From Congeria kusceri (lineage: Eukaryota > Mollusca > Bivalvia > Myida > Dreissenidae), in the NCBI GenBank assembly GCA_027627225.1, contig CM051032.1, positions 65,079,137-65,143,136 of the forward strand: a stretch of DNA of 64,000 nt, written 5' to 3'. A program made the translations under genes and the position numbers. This document shows positions 12,771 to 23,714 of this stretch, piece by piece; position 1 is the stretch's first letter; each line of letters begins with the position of its first letter. A model generated the notes under the pieces. It saw nothing but the letters and a program-made list of their open reading frames with translations. It was not told the DNA's origin and searched no databases.

Positions 12771-14300
12771 GCTTCCTTTAGGCCAAATAGGCCGCGGCCT
12801 ACACATTTTTCTGAAAATGTTAAAAAAGTAAACCTGCAAAATCTGCAATAAAAATCTAAAGCTTCCGATTGGGGGTGAGGGGAATTGTCTCTGGTTCACA
12901 GCTCTAACATACATCTAACAGATTAGAGTGGAGTTTTAAAAATGATAATGTTGACAATCATTAGTGTCTTGAAACCTATACATGCGCCCCAATGTGTTCT
13001 TACATATATAGGTTTTCGGTAAACTGATATCAATATAACAGGTTTGTTAATAAATCGATTGATCCAAGTGTATGCAGATACTGTTGTGTGATTTGGCTCA
13101 TTTAACGGTGTTCATGATAACACATCAAAATGATGTGATGCTACCAAATATACACCCAAAATCATCTCCAACACCTACAAAAAAAAAAGGCCGGGGTAAC
13201 CCGCATCCACATACACCCCGGACAAATTATAAAGTGGCCCACACATATTTTGGGACAAAGCTATGCCCGTGGAATATATTATACTATCAAAGCGGAGTGA
13301 ATAGTCAAGTGCGCTGTCCTGAGACAGCTCTTGTTTCTTATGACTGTGTTTTTTTTACCCATACATGTCTTAAAAATTTGTCTTTCAAAGGTCATTGTCT
13401 CAATTGAATGGCAAGATAATTCTGACATTACTAAGAATTTTCTGTTAATGGCACATTATTAACGTCATTACTCAAGAGTGTGTGACAAGCGATATAAAAT
13501 AAACATAGTTAACAGGCACGGATACAGGAGTTTGAGTTGGGGCAGAAATATTCAGTAACTGAAAAAAGCTGCCAATAAACTGCTTCCTCTTACATGTTGG
13601 GATATACATCGGAAAGGTGCAATATCGACAGAAAAGGAACAATTTAACGAAAATACCGAATCATGAGTTTGATTATGACAATAAATTGATTGAACAATAC
13701 ATCAATGGCAACAAAATGTATATGTTTAGATATATTTTTAGTTTTAAAAACCGAATGTTGGACAATTTAGAGGGGGCGAACGCTGCTTCTGCCCCCTCTA
13801 AATCAGCCTATGGTTAAAGTATGTGACTGTTGTATTAAGAATAGAATAATGTAACATTTAAATTAATAGATTCCTGGTATATATAAAGATATAAGATTTT
13901 AGGCCTAATTAACAATGGAAAATATACAGTAATTAACAAACTGAAATGTTAACGATTTAAAATACATTTATTCGTTTCACATATCTCAGTTACAAATTTG
14001 ATTTTATCAAGCCTCAATAAGAAGAGATAATTGGGTATTATTTATCAAATGTAAACTTTACATGGCATGCAAATATTTCTGAGAATGGCGGATTGTTGTA
14101 TAAAAATAAAACTAGTCTCAAATCTATTAATGAGAGTCATATGCTAATTTTTACAATCAAACTTTAATATAAATTAAACTATAAAAGGAAAACGAAGCAA
14201 AATACACAGTGTCCCGAAACTTCTCGTGTCCGAGATGCTTTGGGTCCGAAACGACCAGCCACCCTTGTGTTTCTTATAAACAGCAAATATTTTGACACTA
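12771..14300. other. No gene recognised upstream of DNAJC9
   Basis: Mostly AT-rich sequence. Small inverted GC-rich patches occur (GGCCGCGGCC near 12790; AGAGGGGGCGAACGC with GCCCCCTCT near 13770-13800). These may be relics of mobile elements. I see no exon. Confidence 0.45.
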
Positions 14301-14302
14301 AC

Positions 14303-14307
14303 ATTGG
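14303..14307 (-). promoter_or_regulatory. Candidate inverted CCAAT box upstream of DNAJC9
   Basis: ATTGG, within ACATTGGCGG, lies about 65 bases before the DNAJC9 start codon. CCAAT boxes are common in promoters of TATA-less housekeeping genes. The match is short and could be chance. Confidence 0.25.
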
Positions 14308-14370
14308 CGGATTATTTGTCGTTCTGGTGGTTTGCAAAAGTCGTTTGTGTTCTAACAATAATTCGAAAAT

Positions 14371-17300
14371 ATGCCCAGTTTTCTCGAGCATTGTCGATCG
14401 GAATTTGGAAGTGATGACCTTTATAAAATTCTAGGGGTTAAGAAAACTGCTACGGAAAATGAAGGTAATTTGACTAACAAAATCGTTCAAATAAATGCAC
14501 TTAAAATTAATTTATATATCGTCAACTCCCCTAAATTCGCGACTACCATTGATTCGCGGATGTTGTTATTGTATGTGATTTTCTACGACATTTGCGCATA
14601 CGTGGCCGCGGGAATTTCAATGGACCATGTGCCCGAATATTGTGTGAAGATACTGCATTTTAAACAGACAAAAGCATTGGACATAATACCTGTGTCACAG
14701 GGTGAGAAAATTGTGCGGCCAGTCCGGGACTCGAACCGGGGACCCCTCGCTATCAGGGCGAGTGCTCTCCCGACTGAGCTAACCGGGCCGCCACACAACC
14801 TCTCCCCTTTAAGTGACCAAGTTCATGCCGTGACATACACCCTTGCGCAAATATGAATTCGTCCTCGAATTCATGGATTCATGGTGTTATATAATTACCA
14901 CGGGCCCTCGGAGAGTTAACCCGGGTAACGTCACGGCCCCACGTTGGGCGCCAAATGTCACAGGGTGAGAAAATTGTGCGGCCAGTCCGGGACTCGAACC
15001 CGGGACCCCTCGCTATCAGGGCGAGTGCTCTCCCGACTGAGCTAACCGGGCCGCCACACAACCTCTCCCCTTTAAGTGACCAAGTTCATGCCGTGACACC
15101 TGATTTCTTATTTCCAAAACACCAGTAAGTTACAATTTTGTGTTTTTCAATAAAAATACAAACCGGAAATAGTTGTCTTCGTCCGCTGTTGTAGTAGAAC
15201 TTCCATATACGGTAAATAATTCGGCAGTGTGTCGTAACTAAGTCCGAGCAAAGTTTTTTTTTTCAGTACCTTAATTTTAAGTGAATTTTAGCCTTTTTTG
15301 ATAGTATTATGGTTACACAAGAGGTATGTAGGAAATTGCACAGGCTCGATTTACCTACAAATTAAAAACATACCCTACAATAATATACTGAAAACAAAAT
15401 GAAAACAGTAATTAATTATGTTTTTCTTGCTTAAACTTAATCATCCTGGATTATAGATTCTATAAGCCACCTTAAAAGAAATAATCCATTTACCTAAAAA
15501 CTTTGTCCCCACTGGTATAGTATTACAGTTACTTAAAATGTGCTTTTGTGATAAGGAAGAATTACATTTCAGATTCCTTAAAAAAAATATAAAAAAATCA
15601 CTGTTTAATATGATAATCCAAAACTTGTTGTACATGCATTTTTCATCAGACGATGATGGTACAGTTCCATTTAATAAAAAAAGAAAAATGTAACGAAAAA
15701 CTAATTTACCTAAATCGGTCTTAAGTTAAAGAGACGTATTTACGGTTGGTTAACAAAAACATTTGCAATAAAACCCAATAATTATCCTGGAGTGCCCATA
15801 TTCCAGTGGCATAAGAAACTGATCAATTCTAAGATATTCAGTTAACTTGAAAAAATCACAATATCTACTAATATTGAAAAATTAATCATTTATCTATCAA
15901 CTACAAGCAATTATTTGCACTTGTGTCACATAAACATGACCAACAAATGGAAAATGCATTTGCCAGTACCAGCAATGCGCCACCGTGAATTTGTTCCAAA
16001 TTCCGATGACACACTATAACAACATGAAATATAAGTGTGTTGCTTTGTTTTTTCAACATTACCTAGACTTTATTGCATTCATTCATTAATTTTCAACATT
16101 GTAGACAAATTTAACTAGAGGTTTCTTATGTACTTTTTCAGAATCTTAGACACAATTGTAGACAACAAGTCAAAATCAACAAAAAACATGGCAGTTTTAT
16201 ATATTTCATGAAACATGACTCGAAATAAATGTTTTTTGAATTTTTTTTTCTGTCGCATGATTTTAAATCAATTCCAACAAAATAAATAAATAGTCCTACC
16301 CTAATGTGCACTGATTATTTAAAACAATGGATCATCGGAATATGGACCCACACGGAATTAGGGCCTTGTCCGATAATACAGTTGTTTAGGGTATTCCGGA
16401 TCTTGGTTAGTTCCGGATCAAAGCCAGTTAATAGCTTAAAATAATAACTTAGAAATAAATGTTCGTACAAGTGGTTATTTTATATTAATAGAGTAGTCTT
16501 TTCTATAGAGTTCAGACGTTTGTTTGATTACAAAAGCCACTCTTACGACCTGAGTTATCTACGAAACGTAACTGACATGCGCACTTCGTCGAGAAAAAGT
16601 ACGGGAAAATAATCGCGGACTTGTGACCAGAGCCATGTATATCGGTAAATGTTGAGTCACTGCATCATGTTTATACATCAAAATTTTCACAAACACGTCC
16701 TCTATCAAATAGTGTAAGCCAAAATACCGCCAATTCCTCGTTATAACTACAGCATTCCTTTAAACGAAACCCTGAAATTTGTTAGTTTCGGATCACGTGA
16801 CTCTCAATAATGGGGGTTTACTCAAACGTTTTTGAGGTGTCAAACAGCTGACATTGTTATATTTTCGGATCAAAGGGAAAATGAAATAAGTTGTACGAGA
16901 CTGTAAACGATAACTTACATGTGCATGTGGTGATTTTGGTTAATTTTGCTGTATATATTGTCGATTTACTCATTAGTACATTTTGATGTAATATTTACCT
17001 AAATATAGTGCAGTGATAGTTTCAAAGATTTTAATCATTAATGGTAGTCATCTAACTAACCATTTAGTGTTGATCTAATTTTTAAAGTTCAAATTGCACA
17101 ATTATTCTGCTAGTTTTATCTATATATAGACTAAATAAGAACTTAATAGTCACAACCGGACAAATATAATTAATACTAGATTGTCAACTTGTATACAAGT
17201 TTGATAATTAAATTTTCTTATATTGATCAGATTCATGGCAGACCATGTGTTATGCTGTACAATACATGCCAATGTTAGCTGAATTTGATATTGGTAACAT

Positions 17301-20300
17301 CTAAATGCAATTAGTTATTAATTACAGATATGGGGAAACCAAACGAACAAGGTCCACCTGTAAACAAAGCAAAAACAATGAAGAAAAAAATCACTCGGAG
17401 CAATCTTAAAACAGAGGCCACTGTCAGAAACAAAACTTCAAAACTGTATGGTTTATCCTTTGGTTATTTACAAAGAGAGATGTTGACTTTGAAAGTTGAA
17501 ATGGGTTATTTTTCTTTAAAAATATATTCACTATTTTCAGGTAAAAACCAGTTCTAAGGCCAATCAGATGTGACTGATTCTACTTTGGGTTGGAACATTT
17601 TGAAAATTGTGTTATTAAGGAAAGGGGTCCAGTACCCTTAAGATGGAGGCTTTCACATTGTGGAATCTTACTAACTGGGAGAAAATAATGAATATAATTT
17701 AATAAAAATATACTTAAACTAGTGATGTACAATCACAGACAAAAACACACTCTAAAAATTAAAAATGTAGTGATGTACATGTAAGAATATTAGTTGAATA
17801 TTTTAATGTTGCCCTTTCATAAACATACAAGTACTTTCACTATTTACAACCATAATTCACATTTCGTTATTCCCATTAGGCTATTTTGGGGATTGTGAAT
17901 GGGTCCTTTACCAAACCCTGAAAAATCACTGAATTAGTTAAGTTAAATTTGATCAGGGCTCAGATAACCACTCAAAAAATAATATACTTAAGGGTACTGT
18001 AGCTCCTGACTTCTTTGGTCAAAGAGTCAGTATTTTACCCCCTGACCATATTGGAGAATCTTAAAGGATATTTTCAGAGCTTCAAACAGGAGTGGGCTTA
18101 AAATGATATTTTAATCCCATGATATTAAGTGTGTGAAGTATATAAATTTGCACGTAAATATTGTAAAGTACCAGTAGTGTTTAATTAGATACATTAAGAA
18201 ACTTGACTGCAGAACGAATTTTTTTTTCTCAAAATAATGAGTTTTTCAATGTTGACCAGTACCAGTACCCCAACTTTAATTTTGTTTATTGCACTTATAC
18301 ACTCTACTTACTATTTCTAAACGGTATTTGCAATAGTTTGAAGGGTATTTACACAAATAACCCTCTTACATTATCTGGAGCTCTGTGTGATGCGCAAAGT
18401 TCAATGTTGGGTTATATTTTTATTAATTTTAATTAATCTTTTGATATGTCATCATCTATAATCATGAACACAATAAATATTTACATGTTTTATTGACATT
18501 TGTATTTTGAACCATAATAAAATGTTAAATAAAATGGAAAACACACTCTAGTTGATTTGTTATTCTGTTAACTATATACGCCCTTGCCTAAAACTACCCT
18601 AAGGTGTGTCTACAAGGCATATAATGCACAACATTAACTGAGAGATGTCTATGCCAGCTGATATATTCAATGGAAAAAACTTGCAATATATTTAATTTAG
18701 CGATGTGTAACCATTTGTCCATATTCCCAAGATGCTTTGTGAATATCCGTGACGTGATCCGAAACTGCCGTAAATGATTTGGAAATGACCGAAAAGGTTA
18801 TGTCACTTGTGCGTATAAACAAGAACTAAATCCATGTTTTTCGTGCTAAAATCGTGTTTAGTTGAACAGAGGAAGGATTTATCTTTCTTTTGGTGTATAT
18901 ACATTAACTATTACGATACATATGAAAAAGTAATAAAATTCTTGTTAGTGATCCGGAATACCCCAAACAACTGTAGTCTAAATAGAGCATTTTACATACT
19001 TTTAGTAGGAGTCCTAGAGCTAAAAAAAAACACACAGTTACCAAAGTTTCTTAATACAAGATTGGGAATGAAAATGCTGCCTCATTAAGTTTGTGCAATA
19101 TTCAGCAAAAGTAAGTTACAAGTCTGCTTAAGAAAATATGTGATGCTTGAAATGTTCTGAAATAACACAGACTTCTTGCATGTATTTTCAGTGAAGAAAG
19201 GCTATCATAAGGTGTCATTGAAGGTCCACCCAGACAGAGTTTCTGAGGAAGAAAAGGAGAGTTCCACTTTGAAATTTCAGATCCTTGGGAAAGTCTACTG
19301 TATTCTGTCAAACAAGGAAAAGAGAGCAGTTTACGATGACACTGGTACACACTTTCAAATTTTTGCAAAGCCATGAATATTTATTGATAATGGCAAAATG
19401 TAAAATAGGCCACACGTGTTAAGAGTCATAGTCTTGACTGGTTTTATTTGTTTGGGAAAAGTTGACACAGTTTCTAAACTTAAATTAGGGTCAACATGAC
19501 CTGCCTCTAGGTTAATTTAGGTCAATTCCATGGTTTCCATGAATTTCAAGGCTCAAAACATGGGACTTCCAAACTTGGGTCAGCCAAACACCATAATTAT
19601 TTGTCTTCGAATTAAGCTACATTGCTGATATACATTTGTATATAGATGTATCTGTATGAATAATCATTCTATTCATCAATATTTTTGTTTTGGATGGTAC
19701 ATAATCCCATGTTGGTGTTACAAACTTACCAGTAGCCAAATAACTGATGGCCACTAAGATATAAGAAATAATCAGAAAATGAGGTATATTTTCACATTTT
19801 CTCAGAAAAACTTGAGGAAATGTCAGGTAGTTTTGCAAAATCCAGAAATTAGGCTACTAATTTTTAAATTATTCCTTAGTGCCAACCTCGATAATTTAGC
19901 CTCTATACTACCAGCCTATAACTGTGCATTATTTCTAACCCAGACTTTCTCTGCTCTTTTCTTATTTCAGGAGAGGTGGATGATGAGGATGATGCAGTTC
20001 CCCAGGATCGGGACTGGACTGCTTACTGGAGAATGCTGTTCAGGAAAGTCACCACACAGGACATTGTTGACTTCGAGAAAAACTACAAAGGTAGGTGTAA
20101 TCGACCGACCAACTAGATTTGCTTGTAAATCCAATAGTGAACCGTCAATTGAATCATGGTTGTGAATTTACCATCTTGTCAGCCGACTCTTTTGAGGGCT
20201 AAATTTTATAGATATTAAACTATGCTAACATGCGTTTGATCTGTTTGGTACTGTTGTTTGTGGGAAACCTTTTTAAGCTCACCTATGAGCTATTGTGATC

Positions 20301-22072
20301 AGTCTGTGTCTGGTGTCCGGCGTCAACATTTTACTTCAAACAACTTCCCTATGATGCCACTGGGCAGATTTTAACCAAACTTAGCAGGAATGTTCCTGGG
20401 ATGATCCATTAACAAATTCCTTCAATTCATTAGAATATATTGAAAACCCTGGTTGCCATGGCAACCAAAAGCTTAAAGACTGGAAAACTTCAAACTTCAA
20501 AAATCCTCTGTCAGAAGCCAGGGGGTGGGGCAGTTTTCCTTATATGGCTATAATGAAAACTTTGAAAATATCCTTGTCTGAAACCGCTGGCTGGATTTGA
20601 AAATAGTTTTCACAGAAATGTTCCTTGGGTGCCCTCTACATGATACCTTCAAATCACTTTGATTCCTTAAAAAAACATGGCCACCAGGGGGCGGGGCAAT
20701 TTTTCTTATATGGCTGTATCGAAAAATGTGAACATCTTCTTGTCAGAAACCACTTTTGGATTTTGAAATAATTTCACAAAGATCATGTTCCTTGTATGCA
20801 TCAGTACTAAATTTATTGAAATTATTTTGATTTGTTAAAATTATGGCTGTTATTATCCATCATAATTATTTGTTGTCAACATTTAACTTCAAACAGATGT
20901 GAACACGCTATAACATTCTTGAAAGCCATTATGATGCCTTAAACTCAGGTGAGCGACCCAGGGCCATCTTGGCCCTCTTGTAAGTGGGGTAGGATAGTTC
21001 CCTGCTCTGTTGAAGTTTAGCTGCACTATGTCAAATGTATGTTGATGTCCATGCAGACAGATTTCATTTGGGACAGTAGAAAAACTATACATAGTAACAA
21101 CAATGACATCCCAAATAATGTATACAAAATCAAACTTGCTTTTAACATGGTTAATATATACAACTGGGCATATCTTGAGCATAAACAAACAACAAAAATG
21201 TGATGTCTTTAAACAAATCTAGGGCTTACAACAATAAGCTAATATCTATGTATTACAACTTTACAAGATACAATTATATTCAAGGTTCCAAGGAGGAGTT
21301 AGAAGATCTGAAAACAGCCTATGTGGAGTTCAGAGGTGACATGGATGAAATTCTTTCTAACGTGTTGTGTTCCACAATCGATGATGAGGACAGGTTTGCA
21401 GGAATCATCAAGGATTGGATTAAAACTAAGGAAGTGCCAGATTTTAAGAAGTTCAGCAAAGAAACGAAAATGTCTAAAGAGAACCGGAAGCGAAAGGTGG
21501 GGGTATTGGTTGAACTTAGTGCAGTGCTTGTGACAGATTATTACATATGCCAATAAATGTATTGAAATACCCTAATAGCTGTCCATATTAGCTTTATATT
21601 AATTACAGATCCTACAAATGATTGTGTAAGTAATATTTAAACCAAAAGTTTGTTTTTAAACTAAAATTGGGGAAATGATTGTGAAAATCGCTCCTTCTGT
21701 GCTCTAATTTCTTATACATACATAATAGTGTATTGAGTAATTGGTGTGCCATGGTGCTGAGGTAATACATACATGATACTTTTTTAACTATATTTGTTTT
21801 AAAAATTGATACCTAAAAATATTTATTTTAATTTAAAATACTTTTGGTTTTCAACTGACGTTTAGTTTGCCCACGAAGCGGCTGAGGCAGAAGAGATGAA
21901 GGCAGAGCTAGGTCTCCAAGGCAACACGTCTCTTCAGGCCCTGATCCAGAGTCGACAACAGAGCCGAGAACAGCAAATGTCCAACTTCTTTGATGATTTG
22001 GAGGCAAAGTATGCGAAACCAAAGAAATCCAAGACATCAGGGACTAAGGGCAAGAAGAAAGTGAAGAAATGA
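14371..22072 (+). CDS. DNAJC9: DnaJ homolog subfamily C member 9, complete five-exon gene (261 aa)
   Basis: Exons are 14371-14464, 19192-19344, 19971-20090, 21285-21496 and 21866-22072. All introns are GT-AG, phases agree, and the total is 786 nt including the TGA. The product has an N-terminal J domain (DLYKILGV near residue 16; HPD at 44-46 within [15 protein letters not shown] helix IV). An acidic stretch and the DNAJC9-type [10 protein letters not shown] segment follow, then a helical middle (residues 124-193) and a Lys-rich C-terminal tail (KKKVKK). Human DNAJC9 is about 260 residues, so the length fits. In animals the protein is an H3-H4 histone-binding co-chaperone that recruits HSP70 through the HPD motif. 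The start is the first ATG before the J domain. Intron 1 (4.7 kb) and intron 3 host mobile elements, yet the reading frame is intact. Confidence 0.95.
14717..14789 (-). other. tRNA-like sequence in the 3' LTR (pol III box-bearing, not a normal tRNA)
   Basis: This 73-nt stretch has a perfect A box (TAGCTCAGTCGG) and B box (GGTTCGAGTCC). The D and anticodon stems can form. The acceptor stem has two mismatches. The anticodon loop reads CCTGATA, so position 33 is C instead of the universal T, and the formal anticodon would be TGA. In this copy one base change also creates a C-C mismatch in the T stem. It most resembles a tRNA-Ile-type sequence with a shifted loop. I would not annotate it as a working tRNA. 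Confidence 0.75.
14836..14955 (-). other. Non-coding interior of the TRIM-like element with primer-binding site
   Basis: The last 17-19 bases on the + strand (14937-14955) reverse-complement to a TGGCGCCCAACGTGGGG-type primer-binding site, two bases from the LTR edge. The rest has no open frame of note and contains small palindromes (GAATTCGTCC...GAATTC). Confidence 0.65.
14980..15052 (-). other. tRNA-like sequence in the 5' LTR
   Basis: Same 73-nt tRNA-like core as at 14717-14789, with intact A and B boxes. Here the five-pair T stem (CCGGG/CCCGG) is complete. The acceptor-stem mismatches and C33 remain. Internal pol III boxes could drive transcription from within the LTR. Confidence 0.75.
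15103..16376 (+). other. DNAJC9 intron 1, nothing recognised
   Basis: AT-rich intronic sequence between the LTR element and the DNA transposon. No exon or clear repeat end was seen. Confidence 0.5.
16379..18973 (+). mobile_element. TA-flanked DNA transposon, Tc1/mariner/pogo-like, about 2.6 kb
   Basis: The left end CAGTTGTTTAGGGTATTCCG and then GATC is mirrored at the right end by GATCCGGAATACCCC and then AAACAACTG. The inverted repeats are about 24 bp with one mismatch. TA flanks both ends (16377-16378 and 18974-18975). CAGT-type termini with TA target duplication are typical of Tc1/mariner/pogo elements. Inside the ends the motif CGGATCA recurs, including an inverted pair GTTTCGGATCACGT near 16785-16800 and 18749-18765. 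No full-length transposase is visible, so it is non-autonomous or decayed. It lies in DNAJC9 intron 1. Confidence 0.75.
17330..17557 (+). pseudogene. Short basic open frame inside the TA-flanked transposon
   Basis: Starting [20 protein letters not shown], 75 residues with a basic first half. It is preceded by an acceptor-like TTACAG and contains a donor-like CAG/GTAAAA near 17540. It may be the N-terminal remnant of a transposase or accessory protein. I do not recognise a domain, and the rest of the element has no continuation I could support. Confidence 0.3.
20271..20982 (+). repeat. Tandem-core repeat element with GGGGGCGGGG-type core, in DNAJC9 intron 3
   Basis: The left end is TTTTAAGCTCACCTATGAGC. 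The right end is TTAAACTCAGGTGAGCGACC and then CAGGGCCATCTTGGCCCTC, nearly the same right end as the element at 2353-4560. The core differs: units of about 190 bp contain CTTGTCTGAAACC, CTGGATTT, CACAGAAATGTTCCT and ATGGCCACCAGGGGGCGGGG. Confidence 0.75.
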
Positions 22073-22415
22073 CAAGAGTATCATAGTTTTATGTATAGTG
22101 TATTAAATTAAATGAAATTGGTATGCATAGTATGTTCAGCTTGAATATTGAAACCTGTTGAGATTCTTTAATTATTGTGTTGTCTCAAGAAAATTCAAAT
22201 TGAATTGCACAGGAATCGATTTGAAGTTTTATTATATAGGTTTTTCATACTTTGACAGTAGTAGTCAGGTATATCACAAGAACTGCTGAATTAACAGGTG
22301 TAGCGGAGTGACAGAACTGTGGTTTATTGGTTATCACTTTATGCGCACTGTACCGGTACATGTCGAACACTGTTTGTTGGGTGCCAATTAAACCTAAAAC
22401 CCACACCTTTGATAC

Positions 22416-22998
22416 CTGGCCCCGTTCATAAAACAAGTCAGGTCTGATTTTCAGGTTCATTATGAACTTAAGCCAGGGCCGAGTTGTTCAAAACTTTAAC
22501 GGCCATTTAATCTAACTTCAGATGTAAATAATATTAATAATACCAGAACTAGTTTATCAAACATTTTACAACAATTCCAGCATCACTATGTATATTGAAT
22601 AACCTTACAGTTTAATATAACTATGTTTAATTTACATAAATATCTTCGGCCAAAATTTAACCGCTTTAAGCTTAATTGGCCGTTAAAGTTTTGAGCAACT
22701 CACCCCAGGTATTTCAGGATCAGGCTCAAAAATGATGTTCACTACAAATCAGGATCAATTTTAATTTTTGGTTGAATACATACTAATTATTATGAACTAA
22801 TATGAACTCTTATTGGTGTACATTTGCTATCTGATATGAAGATTTAAATAAAATAAAACAATAATGTTACTTAATCAAATAGATTAGTAATTTTGAAAAT
22901 AAAATATTGTTGATATTCCGTTCAGTTGAGCAGGAAGATCGAGATCAGCTGAGACTGATCTTGATCCTGCAGTTAATCCTTTGTGAACAGGGGGCCAG
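22416..22998. mobile_element. Outer fold-back element, nested MITE host
   Basis: The left end CTGGCCCCGTTCATAAA and the right end (reverse-complemented) CTGGCCCCCTGTTCACAAA are imperfect inverted repeats about 580 bp apart. The interior contains a second complete inverted-repeat element. It has no coding capacity. Confidence 0.6.
22481..22701. mobile_element. Inner MITE with 24-bp inverted repeats
   Basis: The left end GAGTTGTTCAAAACTTTAAC and then GGCC (22481-22504) pairs with GGCCGTTAAAGTTTTGAGCA and then ACTC (22678-22701), with one mismatch. The CCAGGG/CCCAGG flanks may extend the repeats. The 221-bp element is nested in the larger fold-back element and lies downstream of the DNAJC9 stop. 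Confidence 0.7.
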
Positions 22999-23714
22999 AA
23001 TTACACGGGATGTAATAACTTGAATGGGGCATATTGAGACATAATTGTTACTCTAATCAAGAAAACATGCAACTTCAATGGTTGTTTTTAACTTGTATGA
23101 TGGATGTTTAGACGTTATTGTGGTTTATGACTCTTGTAATGAAATTGTAGTATTTAAACTGGATGTGAAAGTTTGTCTTGCCCAGGCTTTGCCATACAGG
23201 ATTTTACATGCAGAATAAGTTAAGCTGACCATGATTATGAAAGGGTGTGTGCTGAACACTAAAAACCTGCAGTTTTTTACTTTCGTTATTAATAATGCAA
23301 AAGATAAAGTTAAATACTATGCAGTTACCATCTAATATAGTTGGTGTTTTAAAAGTTGGTCTCGTACATTTAATGCAAATCTAGTAATCAGTTTGATTTT
23401 GTTCGTACTTAATTGTGTTTATTTGAATACATGTACGATACGATTATAAAGGCAGATTTTAAACATATATTCATTCTTTCGCATTTATTTTATTTGTAAC
23501 ATCGGATTAATTGTGAAATTAACTTTTGTTGACAGTTCATATAGTCTACTGTGAAAATATTTTAATTCTTGAAATAATTGAATAAAATTTATTTTCTTTT
23601 TTACAGTAATAATTCTTACTTTATATTGTGTAGTATTTAAATGTTTTGTAAGAAATCTTCATTCATATTTATGCATTTGATTTTTTGCATTTGATTTTTT
23701 GGTTACTGACAAAA
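22999..23714. other. No gene recognised
   Basis: AT-rich sequence, possibly including the DNAJC9 3' end. AATAAA-type hexamers occur at 22847-22852 and near 23580, but none can be assigned from sequence alone. Confidence 0.4.

Larger units (their letters stand above)
14693..15098 (-). mobile_element. TRIM-like miniature LTR retroelement carrying tRNA-like sequences in its LTRs
   Basis: Two 143-bp direct repeats (14693-14835 and 14956-15098) each begin TGTCAC and end GTGACA, the TG...CA rule of LTRs. They differ at one base by eye. The 120-bp interior has no coding capacity. On the minus strand, TTTGGCGCCCAACGTGGGG follows the 5' LTR directly and looks like a retroviral-type primer-binding site. 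A weak purine-rich stretch (GCAAGGGTG) precedes the 3' LTR. The element is flanked by CCTG at 14689-14692 and 15099-15102, a 4-bp target-site duplication. Its size and lack of genes fit a TRIM. It sits in DNAJC9 intron 1, antisense to the gene. Confidence 0.8.

Noticed and set aside
14583..15061. Two minus-strand open frames reading [18 protein letters not shown]
   Set aside because: This peptide is the translation of the tRNA-like sequence in the LTRs, a well-known false protein prediction, and it is not a gene.
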